This document shows positions 1 to 8,036 of a stretch of 64,000 nucleotides of DNA, piece by piece. The notes below the pieces were generated by a model. It did not search any database. It was not told where the DNA came from and saw only the letters and a list, made by a program, of their open reading frames with translations. Origin of the DNA: Acutalibacter sp. 1XD8-36 (GTDB lineage: Bacteria > Bacillota > Clostridia > Oscillospirales > Acutalibacteraceae); NCBI RefSeq assembly GCF_009917525.1, contig NZ_QZDU01000003.1, positions 1 through 64,000 of the forward strand. The letters are read 5' to 3'. A program made the translations under genes and the position numbers. The stretch's first letter is position 1. Each line of letters starts with the position of its first letter.

Positions 1-31
1 TGGATATATTTCCATCACAAATGACGGTCAT
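1..31 (-). CDS. Possible start of a minus-strand gene (partial)
   Basis: On the minus strand an ATG at 31..29 opens a frame that runs off the window after ten codons (MTVICDGNIS). A ribosome-binding motif AGGAG lies at 46..42, ten bases upstream. The plus-strand helicase homology begins just beyond this point, so this could be the first gene of something inserted into the helicase. Product unknown; ten codons are too few to identify it. Confidence 0.25.
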   Translation of the reverse strand, partial: MTVICDGNIS

Positions 32-66
32 TTTTTTGTGTCTCCTGTTAGCCATATGTAAGGTAA

Positions 67-768
67 CACACGGGAAGCCGGATCGCGGTCAACGCGAAAG
101 CTATCCGCAAGGGCGTTCGTAGTCTGGAGTTCGGTGACGATTTCCAGTTTGTGGACTCGCCTGACATAGCAGCGTCCGCAGACAAGGTGGTAACGCTATA
201 TCTGCAGGAGGTCAAGAAATATGGCCTGGACAATGTTGCTCTGCTTACCCCCTACCGCAAAAAGACGGAGACCGGGGCCAACGCACTCAACCTCCGTCTG
301 CGCGACTTGGTGAACCCGCCCGCGCCCGGCAAGCCTGAGGCTGCACATGGCAAGCGGGTATTCCGGGTTGGCGACAGAGTGATGCAAACCAAAAATCTGG
401 GCGAAGTGAACAATGGCGACGTGGGTTATATCAAGGATATATTCCGCGATACCGATGGTACCACTATCCGGGTCAACTTTGGCGGCGGCAGAGAGATGGA
501 GTACGACTCCACTCAGCTTCCCATGCTGGACTTGGGATATGCCTCCACTGTCCACAAGTCCCAGGGCTCGGAGTACCAATCGGTCATTGTCAACCTACAG
601 CGCTCCCACTACATCATGCTGACCCGCCCACTGGTCTATACGGCCATTACCCGGGGTAAGAGCCGGGTGATTCTGGTGGGAGAAAAGCGGGCGCTGTACA
701 CTGCCATCAGCCGGACGGACGCGGAAAAGCGCGGCACCTGCCTTGCAAAAAGAATCCGAAATTCATAA
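67..768 (+). pseudogene. RecD2-like SF1B helicase, 5'-truncated fragment
   Basis: The open frame from 67 matches the C-terminal third of RecD2/TraA-type superfamily 1B DNA helicases. It shows a GDRVMQ segment followed by a small SH3-like region, the motif ASTVHKSQGSEY, and the motif VI-like YTAITRGKSRVI. The P-loop and central ATPase motifs are absent. In-frame stops occur at 22, 49 and 64, and sequence before about 75 no longer resembles a helicase, so the 5' part was lost or displaced. A GTG at 151 could start a 205-residue product, but it would lack ATPase activity. It lies upstream of a run of same-strand element genes. Confidence 0.75.
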
Positions 769-781
769 AGGAGAGTCGAAA

Positions 782-1249
782 ATGAGTGTTCTCACAACCT
801 TCAAGGAGAAGCAGTCTGAGTACAATTCGCGGATTGCGGCGCATATCATCCAGCCCAGAGAAAACCTGGTCCTGCAGGAGCTGAACTACCGTATTTGCGT
901 GCTTGAGACGTTCCAGGCGTTTTCCAAAAGCGCCCCCATGGGCATGAAAGGGGACGCTCTGAGCTATCACTATCAGTTGGTGGATGCCTATGTTAAGTCT
1001 GTGCTCAGCGAGCGGCAGTTTGGAGCCAAAACGGATGCCGATGGCAAGAAGCGCCGGGAGGCGGCTCACCAGTCCCTGGAAAAGGTGGTAGAGTCCGGGC
1101 GCAAGCAGTTCTCCAGTTTCTCCCCCAGTAAGCCCGAGCAGTACAGCCAAGCGGTTAGCAAGTATATCAACGCGCTGCTGCCGGTCTGGATGCAGTACCG
1201 GGACACATACATCAATCTGCAGGAGGTTTTCCAGAATGGAAAGCAATAG
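782..1249 (+). CDS. Hypothetical element protein
   Basis: A 155-residue, mostly helical, charged soluble protein with no signal peptide or membrane segment. I do not recognise the family. The ATG at 782 is preferred to the in-frame start at 743 because AAAGGAGAG at 768-775 sits directly upstream. It overlaps the next gene by 14 bases, so the two are probably translationally coupled. It follows the helicase fragment, which suggests a role in element maintenance or DNA processing, but no function can be assigned. Confidence 0.6.
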   Translation: MSVLTTFKEKQSEYNSRIAAHIIQPRENLVLQELNYRICVLETFQAFSKSAPMGMKGDALSYHYQLVDAYVKSVLSERQFGAKTDADGKKRREAAHQSLEKVVESGRKQFSSFSPSKPEQYSQAVSKYINALLPVWMQYRDTYINLQEVFQNGKQ

Positions 1250-1913
1250 TATTCTATACACAATCAATGCCGTGGAAGGCTTCGACCCGACACCCTATGC
1301 GGTGGATTATACCGATTTGACCACCAACGAAACCCGCAAGCGCCTGCCTGTTATGGCGCAGATAGCCTGGTTCCGCTTGAGGTATCCAGAGGGGAAAATC
1401 TCTGTGCAGGCTAATCCTGGCAAGGACTGCTTCGTGGCGACGGCTAAGGTATACCCCAGTTACAAAGACCCCGCAGACTGCTTTCTGGCAGAGGCCACGG
1501 CTTCCCGGGGGTTTTTGGAGGACAAGCCGTCCGTTTCGCCCAGAGAGTGGGCACAGACTGCGGCAGTTGGTATTGCCCTGAGAAATGCGGGCTTTGGCCT
1601 GCAGTTCTCCATGGCTGGGGACGAGTTCCCGGACACGGTTTCCGAGGGTGCGCCAATGACTAATGCGGCGGCACCCGCCGAGCCCTATGCCGTTGAGGAA
1701 CCCACTCCTCCTGAGCTGACCCCGGAGGAAAAGCTGGCGCAGGCCATGAAGGTGCCTTGCCCCATTACCAAGTTCAAAGGCAAGACCCTGGGCGAGGTTC
1801 TTCAGCTTGACCCCGGAGCCATAAAGTGGGTCGCGGAGAAGTTCCCCGCAACAGAGAAAGTGGGGGCAGCCGCCCAGCTCATCCGGGACTTTGCTCTGCA
1901 GCAGTCTGCATAA
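1236..1913 (+). CDS. Hypothetical protein with ExoX-like C-terminal motif
   Basis: A 225-residue protein. Residues 1-135 have no family I recognise. A Pro/Ala/Glu-rich linker follows, and the C-terminus (about 170-215) contains PITKFKGKTLGEVLQLDPG and then IKWV, which resembles the short domain found after exonuclease X-type nucleases and in many element proteins. No nuclease catalytic residues are present in the rest of the protein, so a DNA-binding or accessory role is more likely than catalysis. It overlaps the preceding gene by 14 bases. Family-level call only. Confidence 0.55.
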   Translation: MESNSILYTINAVEGFDPTPYAVDYTDLTTNETRKRLPVMAQIAWFRLRYPEGKISVQANPGKDCFVATAKVYPSYKDPADCFLAEATASRGFLEDKPSVSPREWAQTAAVGIALRNAGFGLQFSMAGDEFPDTVSEGAPMTNAAAPAEPYAVEEPTPPELTPEEKLAQAMKVPCPITKFKGKTLGEVLQLDPGAIKWVAEKFPATEKVGAAAQLIRDFALQQSA

Positions 1914-1930
1914 CATAGGAGGAAATCAAA

Positions 1931-2287
1931 ATGGGTCTTAGAATAAAAGATAATATACCGATAGGTCGGCTTCGTGAGTTCGGGTTTGCGCCCGGCAAAG
2001 AGCTTGCGCAAAATCGGATGTTCCAGGGTGAGTTCGAGGGCGCTGCGTATAGTCTGACATGGTGGCACAAATTTGCGTGCGATGGCGGTGAGATCTGCCG
2101 GAACGAGAATGAAATTCCCATGGTCCATGCTTGGATTGATACCCGGAACGGAAAAAATTTGCTTTGGTTTGATGTAGCCCCATGCTGTACTTACCACATT
2201 GAGATGGAGGAGCTGGATATGGTGACAGAAACTGTCTTTGAGCTTACAAAAGCTGGACTACTGGAGAAAAGCGAGCATAAATACTAA
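1931..2287 (+). CDS. Hypothetical element protein
   Basis: A 118-residue soluble protein preceded by AGGAGG (1918-1923). It has three Cys, two of them adjacent (APCCTY), and an aromatic WWHKF segment. I do not recognise a family. It sits between the ExoX-C-like protein and the primase with short gaps, so it is probably part of the same element transcript. Confidence 0.55.
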   Translation: MGLRIKDNIPIGRLREFGFAPGKELAQNRMFQGEFEGAAYSLTWWHKFACDGGEICRNENEIPMVHAWIDTRNGKNLLWFDVAPCCTYHIEMEELDMVTETVFELTKAGLLEKSEHKY

Positions 2288-2311
2288 AGAATAGGAACGG
2301 GGGTATTTTGC

Positions 2312-3373
2312 ATGGAACGAATCCGTATGACGGACGTGGTGTCCCTGCTGGGCCTGCCCCAGCCCCCTGCCAGCCGGAGATCCTACTATGTCCGCTGCCC
2401 CTGCTGTGACGGAGAGCATAACAGGCACCTGAACATCAACCTGAAAAAGGAGGTGTTCCGGTGCGCGAAATGCGGGGTGTCAGGCGGAATTTTTGACCTG
2501 TATGCCCTGTTCACCGGCACAGACCGTGACAGGGTATGGCGGGAGCTGACAGAGCGGCTGCGTCTGAACGAGCGGCCCCCGCTGCCGGAGCAGAGAGGTT
2601 ATCAGCGGCACGCTGATACTGTCCTGGCAGACGCCGGCGCCCGCCACCGTACCTACTCGGCGCTCCTCTCCATGCTGGGGCTGGCGAATGCTCACCGGGA
2701 TAATCTTCACAGGCGCGGCCTTAGTAACCGTGATATAGCCCAGCTGGGCTACAAGTCCATGCCAATGGTGAACAACTCCGAGCTGGTTCAGCATGTGCTG
2801 GAAACCGGCGCTGACCCTCAAGGGGTGCCGGGATTCTTCCGCACGAAAGCCGGATGGTGGTCGTTCGTCCATCAGCGGTCGGGGGTTCTCATTCCGGTCA
2901 GAGATATGCGGGGAATGATTCAAGGCTTACAGCTGCGGCTGGATAACACAGAGAACCGGAAATTTCGATGGATTTCCAGCGTGGAGCTGGCAGGCGGCTG
3001 TGGGTCGCCTGCCTGGACACACTTGGCCGGAAAGCCGGGTAAGATGGTAGTTCTCACCGAAGGCCCTATGAAAGCCGACGTTATCCATGCCCTCTCCGGG
3101 CTGACAGTTCTGGCGGTGCCGGGAGTGAACGCTTTGCAGCGGCTGGAAGAATCCCTGACAGAGCTGCGGGCGCAGGGCGTTCGGGAAATCAAGACGGCGT
3201 TTGATATGGACTACATCACCAATTTCCATGTGCAGAGCGCTTACGACAAGCTCATGGCCCTGCTGGGCCGGATGGGGTTCCGGTATGGAACCTATGTCTG
3301 GGATTCGAGATATAAGGGGCTGGATGATTTTATCTGGGCTAAGCTGAAAGCAAATCTGGATAGGAATCGTTGA
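2312..3373 (+). CDS. CHC2 zinc-finger / Toprim DNA primase-like protein
   Basis: A 353-residue protein. Residues 25-65 form a CHC2-type zinc ribbon (CPCC ... CAKCG with HLNIN between). The C-terminal half (about 240-345) resembles a Toprim domain: TEGPMKADVIHAL followed by VPGVNAL and later FDMDY. This layout matches primase-like proteins of plasmids and integrative elements, which make or process primers for element replication. The RNA-polymerase core of DnaG is not evident, and the protein is shorter than DnaG (about 600 residues). Zinc and Toprim calls rest on visible motifs; primase activity is inferred. Confidence 0.75.
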   Translation: MERIRMTDVVSLLGLPQPPASRRSYYVRCPCCDGEHNRHLNINLKKEVFRCAKCGVSGGIFDLYALFTGTDRDRVWRELTERLRLNERPPLPEQRGYQRHADTVLADAGARHRTYSALLSMLGLANAHRDNLHRRGLSNRDIAQLGYKSMPMVNNSELVQHVLETGADPQGVPGFFRTKAGWWSFVHQRSGVLIPVRDMRGMIQGLQLRLDNTENRKFRWISSVELAGGCGSPAWTHLAGKPGKMVVLTEGPMKADVIHALSGLTVLAVPGVNALQRLEESLTELRAQGVREIKTAFDMDYITNFHVQSAYDKLMALLGRMGFRYGTYVWDSRYKGLDDFIWAKLKANLDRNR

Positions 3374-3492
3374 CAAACGAGGGGTGACGCATTGCGCCGC
3401 CCCTTTGATTATGAAAAATTTGCGTATTTCGGTTGCAAATGCGCACAGTAATGGGTGTAATCCCAGCAAATGAAATCTTTGGAGGTATACTT

Positions 3493-4410
3493 ATGCTAAT
3501 CGCTATCGACCATGGCAACTACGCCATCAAGACGCCCCGGTTCACCTTTGTGTCCGGTCTGACCGAGCACTCAGTCAAGCCGCCCATGACCGACGAGATT
3601 CTGGAATACGGCGGCCGGTTCTGGACACTTTCCAGCAAGCGACTGCCTTATATGCGCGATAAGACCCAAGACGAACGTTTCTTTATCCTGACTCTGTTCG
3701 CCATAGCCAAGGAGCTGGAGCGCAAGGGCCAGTATTCGCCCAATGAGCACATCCAGCTGGCAGTGGGCCTGCCGCCCGAGCACTACGGCGGGCTGAAAGA
3801 GAAGTTCGCAAACTATTTCAAGCGTAGTGCCCCAGTGCGTTTCAGTTATCGGGACAAACCGTACTCGGCTCTTATCACTCAGGTGATGGTGTTCCCCCAG
3901 GCTTTCGCGGCAGTAGTGCCCCAGAGCGGCATGGTGCTTAACACCTCCCGGCTCTTTATCATCGACATCGGCGGCTATACCACGGACGTGCTGCTCCTGC
4001 AAAACGGCAAGCCAGACCTGCAGTTCTGCCGGTCTCTGGAGACTGGCGTTATCACCATGAACAACGAGGTCATCCGCAAGGTCAGCTCCCAATACGACAT
4101 GAAGATTGACGATGAACACATTACCAATGTCTTGCAAGGTAAAGAAAAGTATCTGCCTGATGAAGTGAAAGAGGAGATTTTCACCGCCGCCCGGCACCAC
4201 GCCAACGACATTCTGAACCAGCTCCGGGAGCTGCAGGTTGACCTGCGCTCCAATCCGGCTGTCTTTATCGGCGGGGGCAGCATCCTCCTGCAGCCATATT
4301 TAAGCGGGTCTCCGCTGGCTGGCAAGGCGGAGTTTATCGACTCGCCCAACGCAAACGCTGTGGGCTATGAGATGCTGGGTGAGAAGCAGCTGGCAAGATT
4401 GCGGGGGTAG
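3493..4410 (+). CDS. ParM/StbA-like actin-family segregation ATPase
   Basis: A 305-residue actin-fold ATPase. It shows the N-terminal phosphate-1 motif (IAIDHGNYAIK), a phosphate-2 motif FIIDIGGYTTDVLLL near residue 160, and a C-terminal adenosine-type motif FIGGGS. Such proteins form filaments that partition low-copy plasmids or excised elements. The start at 3493 is chosen because GGAGGT lies at 3481-3486; an upstream in-frame ATG at 3433 lacks this. The next gene, 3 bases away, encodes a ribbon-helix-helix protein, which fits a ParM-ParR pair. Confidence 0.85.
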   Translation: MLIAIDHGNYAIKTPRFTFVSGLTEHSVKPPMTDEILEYGGRFWTLSSKRLPYMRDKTQDERFFILTLFAIAKELERKGQYSPNEHIQLAVGLPPEHYGGLKEKFANYFKRSAPVRFSYRDKPYSALITQVMVFPQAFAAVVPQSGMVLNTSRLFIIDIGGYTTDVLLLQNGKPDLQFCRSLETGVITMNNEVIRKVSSQYDMKIDDEHITNVLQGKEKYLPDEVKEEIFTAARHHANDILNQLRELQVDLRSNPAVFIGGGSILLQPYLSGSPLAGKAEFIDSPNANAVGYEMLGEKQLARLRG

Positions 4411-4413
4411 CGT

Positions 4414-4761
4414 ATGCGCAAGAATGGGAAGTACAGGTTCTCTCTCCAATTCCCTGCTGAGACCGAGGAGCAGATACAAGCCGGGGAACTGCTGGAAAGG
4501 CTGGGCAACCGAAAGAGCGCCGTCGTGGTGGCGGCGCTGGGGGAGTATTTGGCTGCCCACCCGGCCTTGCTCAGCCCGGAGTGCAGGGTCGAAATCAAGA
4601 CGGTACAGAGCCTTTCGTCAGACTCACTGAGGGAAATGGTCCGTAATTTGTTGGAAGAACAGCTTGCGGCAACTCCAAAAACGGAGGTAAATACTGAAGA
4701 TGGTGTGGATTTTAATGGCAAGATAACAGAAATGCTGGATAATTTAGATATGTTTCAGTAA
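4414..4761 (+). CDS. Ribbon-helix-helix ParR-like partner protein
   Basis: A 115-residue protein. Its first half reads as a ribbon-helix-helix: a short strand (YRFSLQFPAE) followed by two helices (EEQIQAGELLERL and KSAVVVAALGEYL). The C-terminal part is acidic and probably flexible, ending in LDMFQ. ParR proteins bind parC repeats with the N-terminal domain and touch ParM with the C-terminus; synteny three bases after the actin-like gene supports this. No obvious direct-repeat parC is visible nearby, so the pairing is inferred from position and fold. Confidence 0.7.
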   Translation: MRKNGKYRFSLQFPAETEEQIQAGELLERLGNRKSAVVVAALGEYLAAHPALLSPECRVEIKTVQSLSSDSLREMVRNLLEEQLAATPKTEVNTEDGVDFNGKITEMLDNLDMFQ

Positions 4762-4914
4762 AACACACGATTTCTTTATCGCTTAATCTAAAGAGATTAT
4801 AAGTGCTCCTTTACAACACTTTCTTTTTGAAAATGAAAGCAGTAAAATTATTGTGCAGTAAGAAATAGCTTTTCTGTATATCTGCTGATACTTCTATTTC
4901 GGACTGCTCGCATG

Positions 4915-4949
4915 AAGGCCGTTCTACAGAAATGTAGCCCGGCCTTTTT
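4915..4949 (+). terminator. Intrinsic terminator after parMR-like genes
   Basis: AAGGCCG (4915-4921) pairs with CGGCCTT (4940-4946), with an inner CTACA/TGTAG stem, followed by a T-run at 4945-4949. Confidence 0.7.
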
Positions 4950-4969
4950 GTCTTTTTATATCATTTTGT

Positions 4970-5002
4970 CCAGGCATACCATTCAGGTGTGTCTGGTTTT
5001 TT
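4970..5002 (+). terminator. Second tandem intrinsic terminator
   Basis: An imperfect stem, CCAGGCA..ACC (4970-4980) against GGTGTGTCTGG (4986-4996), is followed directly by six T. With the upstream hairpin it insulates the sigma-factor gene from the parMR transcript. Confidence 0.65.
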
Positions 5003-5021
5003 CGTTCCGCGCTTTGCCCTG

Positions 5022-5053
5022 ATGGTGTGCTCTGGGAGAAAGGAGCGCACCAT
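5022..5053 (+). promoter_or_regulatory. Hairpin covering the sigma-gene start codon
   Basis: ATGGTGTGCTC (5022-5032) pairs over 11 positions with GAGCGCACCAT (5043-5053), with one G-U pair and a 10-base loop. The right arm contains two bases of the ATG at 5052 and part of the AAAGGAG ribosome site (5039-5045). Folding would hide the start region, so translation is probably controlled or inefficient. This is inference from pairing alone. Confidence 0.5.
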
Positions 5054-5459
5054 GCGCGAGAAAAATCAGGAACGAGATGAACTGAGGGCGAGTTTTACGG
5101 TTTGGATGAAAACCATAGCTTAGCGGACGAGAAAGAAGTATTTGGCAGCCCGATCCAACGAGGCAAACCGTGTACCTCTGGAAAATGTCCCGGAGGAAAA
5201 CTTCATTTCAACTGACACACCGGAGACAGCTTTATTTGAAGCAGAGTTTGACTTTGAGGAGGAGACGCTTGCAAAAGCATTTTATCAGCTGCCATACCGG
5301 AAGCAAGAGGTGCTGATAAAGATTTTTGTCTTAGATTTGACTCCGGACGAAATTGCCAGGGAATGGGACTGCCAGATCCATAACGTATATAAGCAGCAGT
5401 CTTTGGCTCTCAAAAGCCTTCGGGAATTTCTGAAAGAGGGTGAGACGCATGAACCGTGA
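5052..5459 (+). pseudogene. Element sigma-70 family factor, amber-interrupted
   Basis: The natural frame starts at ATG 5052 (ribosome site AAAGGAG at 5039-5045) and reads 23 codons, ending ASFTVWMKTIA, before an in-frame TAG at 5121-5123. The same frame then continues to 5459. The downstream part carries a sigma region-4 helix-turn-helix (LPYRKQEVLIKIF ... TPDEIAREWDCQIHNVYKQQ). This is the short sigma-like regulator of Tn916-type elements (orf7-like), usually about 135-140 residues. A TTG at 5142 could restart 105 residues, still with region 4 but without the N-terminal part. Probably inactivated, or a sequencing error. Confidence 0.75.
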
Positions 5460-5676
5460 AGAATTTCGCACGACACTCTCCCTGGCGGTTTCAGGCAATA
5501 TTGACGCATTGGCTGATTTGACAGAACTCTATATGCCGCTAATCAATAAGTATAGTTATGTCAACGGAAAACTTGACGAGGATCTGCGCCAAAACATTCT
5601 CTTGGAGCTAGTGCGGAGCATCTCTCGTTTTGAAATAAAACTTTTGAGTGAAGGGAACATTTCGCGTTACGAATAG
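5449..5676 (+). CDS. Small HTH-domain protein, Tn916 orf8-like
   Basis: A 75-residue protein (MNREEFRTTLSLAVSGNIDA...) of the kind that follows the sigma-like gene in Tn916-type elements. The repeated feature of the family is an N-terminal helical segment with AVSGNIDALADLTELYMPLI. Its ATG at 5449 overlaps the end of the sigma gene by 11 bases, which implies coupled translation. Function in the family is regulatory but not well defined. Confidence 0.65.
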   Translation: MNREEFRTTLSLAVSGNIDALADLTELYMPLINKYSYVNGKLDEDLRQNILLELVRSISRFEIKLLSEGNISRYE

Positions 5677-6074
5677 CATTTTATCTTTTTGAAAGGCATT
5701 TCCCCATGCCCCGAACCTTGACAATCTCATAATCTGACCCGGTACATATCCATGTGGGTGAGCGGCTATCCGTCAGTTTGGCAAGCTGAACAAGAGCACT
5801 CATAGGGCAGCGGCACCGCCCCAACGCGATGATGCCCGCAGAGGATATGGGAGAACCGACCACTCCACAGTCCGCCAGCCACGGACATCGGGAAAGATAT
5901 TTTTCTTTTTTAGTTGCAAGTAATACTCAATCTCTGTGTAATATCAGTGTTAATCAGAACCCAACTAAATAATTCAGAAAACTGTAGCCATAACCGGGCA
6001 GCATAGTGTATAATGGAACTCAATGGAGGGCCAAGCCGTGCTACCAGCTTCAGGCTGCAGGGAAAGGAGAAATC
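5677..6074 (+). other. Intergenic region before xis
   Basis: About 400 bases with no supportable gene. The first 220 bases are GC-richer and contain no convincing frame; the last 170 are AT-rich and hold the xis promoter. Noncoding regulatory content is possible, but no known RNA motif is recognised. Confidence 0.4.
5985..6014 (+). promoter_or_regulatory. Probable promoter of xis
   Basis: TAGCCA (5985-5990), 18 bp, then TATAAT (6009-6014) preceded by TG (extended -10). It lies 60 bases upstream of the excisionase start. Confidence 0.5.
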
Positions 6075-6287
6075 ATGGCAGCCGAGAATTATCAAAATAC
6101 CAACGTCTGTCAGGTCTATCAGGAGAAGCGAACCTATTCCGTTCAAGAGGTGGCGGATATGCTGCAAATCAGCAAAAGCAGAGCTTACGCCCTGTGCAAG
6201 CAGGCCCAGTTTAAGACCGTTAAGATTGGGAAGTATGTGCGTATCTCTAAAACCTCCTTCGATAACTGGCTTGACAGCGCTGAATAA
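6075..6287 (+). CDS. xis: Excisionase-family DNA-binding protein
   Basis: A 70-residue protein with a MerR/excisionase-type winged helix: YSVQEVADMLQISKSRAYALC followed by VKIGKYVRISKTSFDNWL. This is the standard HTH found in Tn916-type excisionases, which bend DNA at the element ends and direct the integrase toward excision. AAAGGAG (6064-6070) precedes the ATG at 6075. It lies 15 bases upstream of the integrase and is intact, although its partner is broken. Confidence 0.85.
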   Translation: MAAENYQNTNVCQVYQEKRTYSVQEVADMLQISKSRAYALCKQAQFKTVKIGKYVRISKTSFDNWLDSAE

Positions 6288-6302
6288 AAAGGAGCAATCA
6301 GC

Positions 6303-7677
6303 ATGGCATCAATTATCAAACGAGGCAAATCATATTCAGTTGTTCATTATGAAGGCGAGGGTAAAGACCGGCATCAAGTCTGGGAATCCGGTTTGAGTTA
6401 TTCCGCCGCCAAGACCCGCAAGGTGCAGTTAGAGATGGAAGAAGCTAACAACACCCACATCGACCAGAACAACATCACCGTCTGCGAGTTCCTGCATGAG
6501 TTTTTGCAGAAGTATGGGGAGAAAAAGTGGGTGGCCTCCACTTACGACGGCAACGTGGGACTGCTGGAGAACTATGTCTACCCCTACCTAGGAGACAAGA
6601 AGCTGCGGTCTATCCGCGGTGGATGATTACTACCACTTCCTGCTCACCGAGGCCGAACCTGCTATGAACCCCGGCAGGCCGAAGCGGGAGCACATCTCTC
6701 CGTCCACTATCCACGACATCCACAAGGTGCTTCGCTGTGCCTTTAACCAGGCCAAGCACTGGGAACTGATTGCCAAGAACCCATTTCTGGACGCCACTCT
6801 GCCTGAACATAAGGAGCGTAAGCGCGGTGCTTGGACCCCGGAACAACTCTATAAGGTTCTGGAGTTCACCGACCGGCCGGAAATCTATGACCGGTTTCTT
6901 ATCCACTGCGCTATTCACCTGGCCCTGCCCTGCACCATGCGGGGCGGGGAAGTGGGTGGTCTCCAGTGGGACCGGGTATCCATCGAGCACCAAGCCATCT
7001 ACATCGACAGAGTGATTGACCGGGTTGATAAGAAACTCATCGAGAAGCTATCAAAGATGGACATTATCTACACCTTCCCGAATCTTATGATGGGCACAAG
7101 AACCGTCATCGTGCTGAAGCAGCCAAAGACCGAGGGCAGTATCCGCACGGCCTATCTACCGGAAACAGTAGTCCATAAGCTGGAAACCTTGAAACAGCTA
7201 CAAAACCAGCTCAAGAAAGATTTTGGGGAGGACGGCTATATGGACTACGGGCTGGTGATCTGCCAGGCCAACGGCAGACCGCTGATGACCGAGCACCTAA
7301 ACAAGCGGTTCAAGGAAGTGCTGGCTGACATGAACGACCCGGATATCGACGTGGATGACATCGTGTTCCACAGTATTCGTCACACCAGCGCCAGCACCAA
7401 GTTGGTGCTCTCCGGCGGTGACCTAAAGGCTGTCCAAGGTGACGGCGGGTGGAATACTCCGGATATGGTCACCAAGCGCTATGCCCATATCCTGGACGAG
7501 AACCGCCGGATGATAGCGGACAAGATGGAGACGGAGTCCTATGGCAAAAACCGAGAGAAAAACGAGCCCCAAGAGAGTCAAACTGCTCAAGTAGATACTC
7601 TCTTAAAGCTCGTTCAAGACAACCCGGATTTGTTGCAACAATTCCTACAGTCCGTCCAGCTTGCTAATAAACCTTAA
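6303..7677 (+). pseudogene. int: Tyrosine integrase, frameshifted
   Basis: Two adjoining frames together make one phage/Tn916-type integrase. Frame A (6303-6626) holds the arm-binding and start of the core-binding domain, ending KLRSIRGG then stop. Frame B (from about 6610, first start GTG 6619) holds the rest of the core-binding domain and the catalytic domain. Catalytic residues are visible: Arg in TMRGGEVGG, HSIRHTS, a Trp in place of the second His in GGWNTPDM, and the nucleophile Tyr in TKRYAHI. A few bases appear missing near 6612-6620, between KLRSI and VDDYY. Unless the shift is a sequence error or is bypassed, no active integrase is made. Confidence 0.88.
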
Positions 7678-7843
7678 ATTATTAGCAAAGAAATCCGACC
7701 GGCAGGAAAATCGTATTAGCAAGTGTGATTGCAAAATCACGAAATCCGCTCCAATCGGGGCCGCTGTATTAGCAAGCTCTTTTGCTAATACAAGGGGATA
7801 AGTTACTCCAATCTGCTAATACCAAGGTGAAAGTTATTAGCAG
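7661..7843. repeat. Seven copies of TTGCTAATA / TATTAGCAA
   Basis: Copies lie at 7661-7669, 7680-7688, 7714-7722, 7767-7775, 7782-7790, 7813-7821 (CTGCTAATA) and 7835-7843 (TATTAGCAG). Orientation alternates, and two pairs form palindromes, one around 7661-7688 and one at 7766-7791 with 10-bp arms. Placement between integrase and tRNA suggests integrase arm-type or excisionase binding sites. Confidence 0.7.
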
Positions 7844-7881
7844 AGGGAAAAGCTAGGAACCCGCATAAAATCTGGGTTTTT

Positions 7882-7905
7882 TGGCACCCCCTGGGGGAAT
7901 CGAAC
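7882..7905. other. Putative attachment site (tRNA-Arg 3' end)
   Basis: The integrase end of the element abuts the 3' end of tRNA-Arg, the normal target for this integrase class. The exact core cannot be fixed because the other att site is outside the window. The T-stem mismatch places the exchange within the 3' half of the tRNA. Confidence 0.5.
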
Positions 7906-7956
7906 CCTCAACCCGCCCTTAGGAGGGGCGTATTATATCCATTTAACTAAGGAGGC
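7882..7956 (-). tRNA. tRNA-Arg (anticodon CCT)
   Basis: A 75-nt cloverleaf on the minus strand with encoded CCA (7884..7882). Acceptor GCCTCCT pairs with AGGGGGT, the anticodon stem CGCCC/GGGCG encloses loop CTCCTAA, and the anticodon CCT lies at 7923..7921, reading AGG. The T-stem GAGGG/CCCCC contains one A-C mismatch, and the 3' half is the side facing the integrase. That half was probably supplied by the element's attachment site. No other tRNA adjoins it. Confidence 0.95.
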
Positions 7957-8036
7957 TTCTGCTCCACTATTGTACCCTATTTGGGGGCGTTTGTCAAATG
8001 AAATTCTTAAAAATCTGAAATTTTTGAAAAATTTAC

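Larger units (their letters stand above)
1..7905. mobile_element. Right end of a decaying integrative element at tRNA-Arg
   Basis: The block carries a typical conjugative or mobilisable element toolkit: helicase fragment, CHC2/Toprim primase-like protein, ParM/RHH segregation pair, sigma factor and HTH pair, excisionase and tyrosine integrase. The integrase is the last gene and reads toward the 3' end of a tRNA-Arg gene, the usual geometry for tRNA-targeting integrases. Three genes are broken: helicase 5' end, sigma amber codon, integrase frameshift. Element type is inference, since no relaxase or type IV secretion gene is visible and the left end lies outside the window. The right boundary is placed within the tRNA T-arm. 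Confidence 0.75.

Noticed and set aside
5121-5123. TAG in the sigma gene as recoded (pyrrolysine or read-through)
   Set aside because: No supporting element or recoding genes are visible, and neighbouring element genes are also decayed.
7661-7843. The repeated TATTAGCAA units as a CRISPR array
   Set aside because: The units are only 9 bp, alternate in orientation and are irregularly spaced. No CRISPR array or cas gene was seen anywhere in the window.
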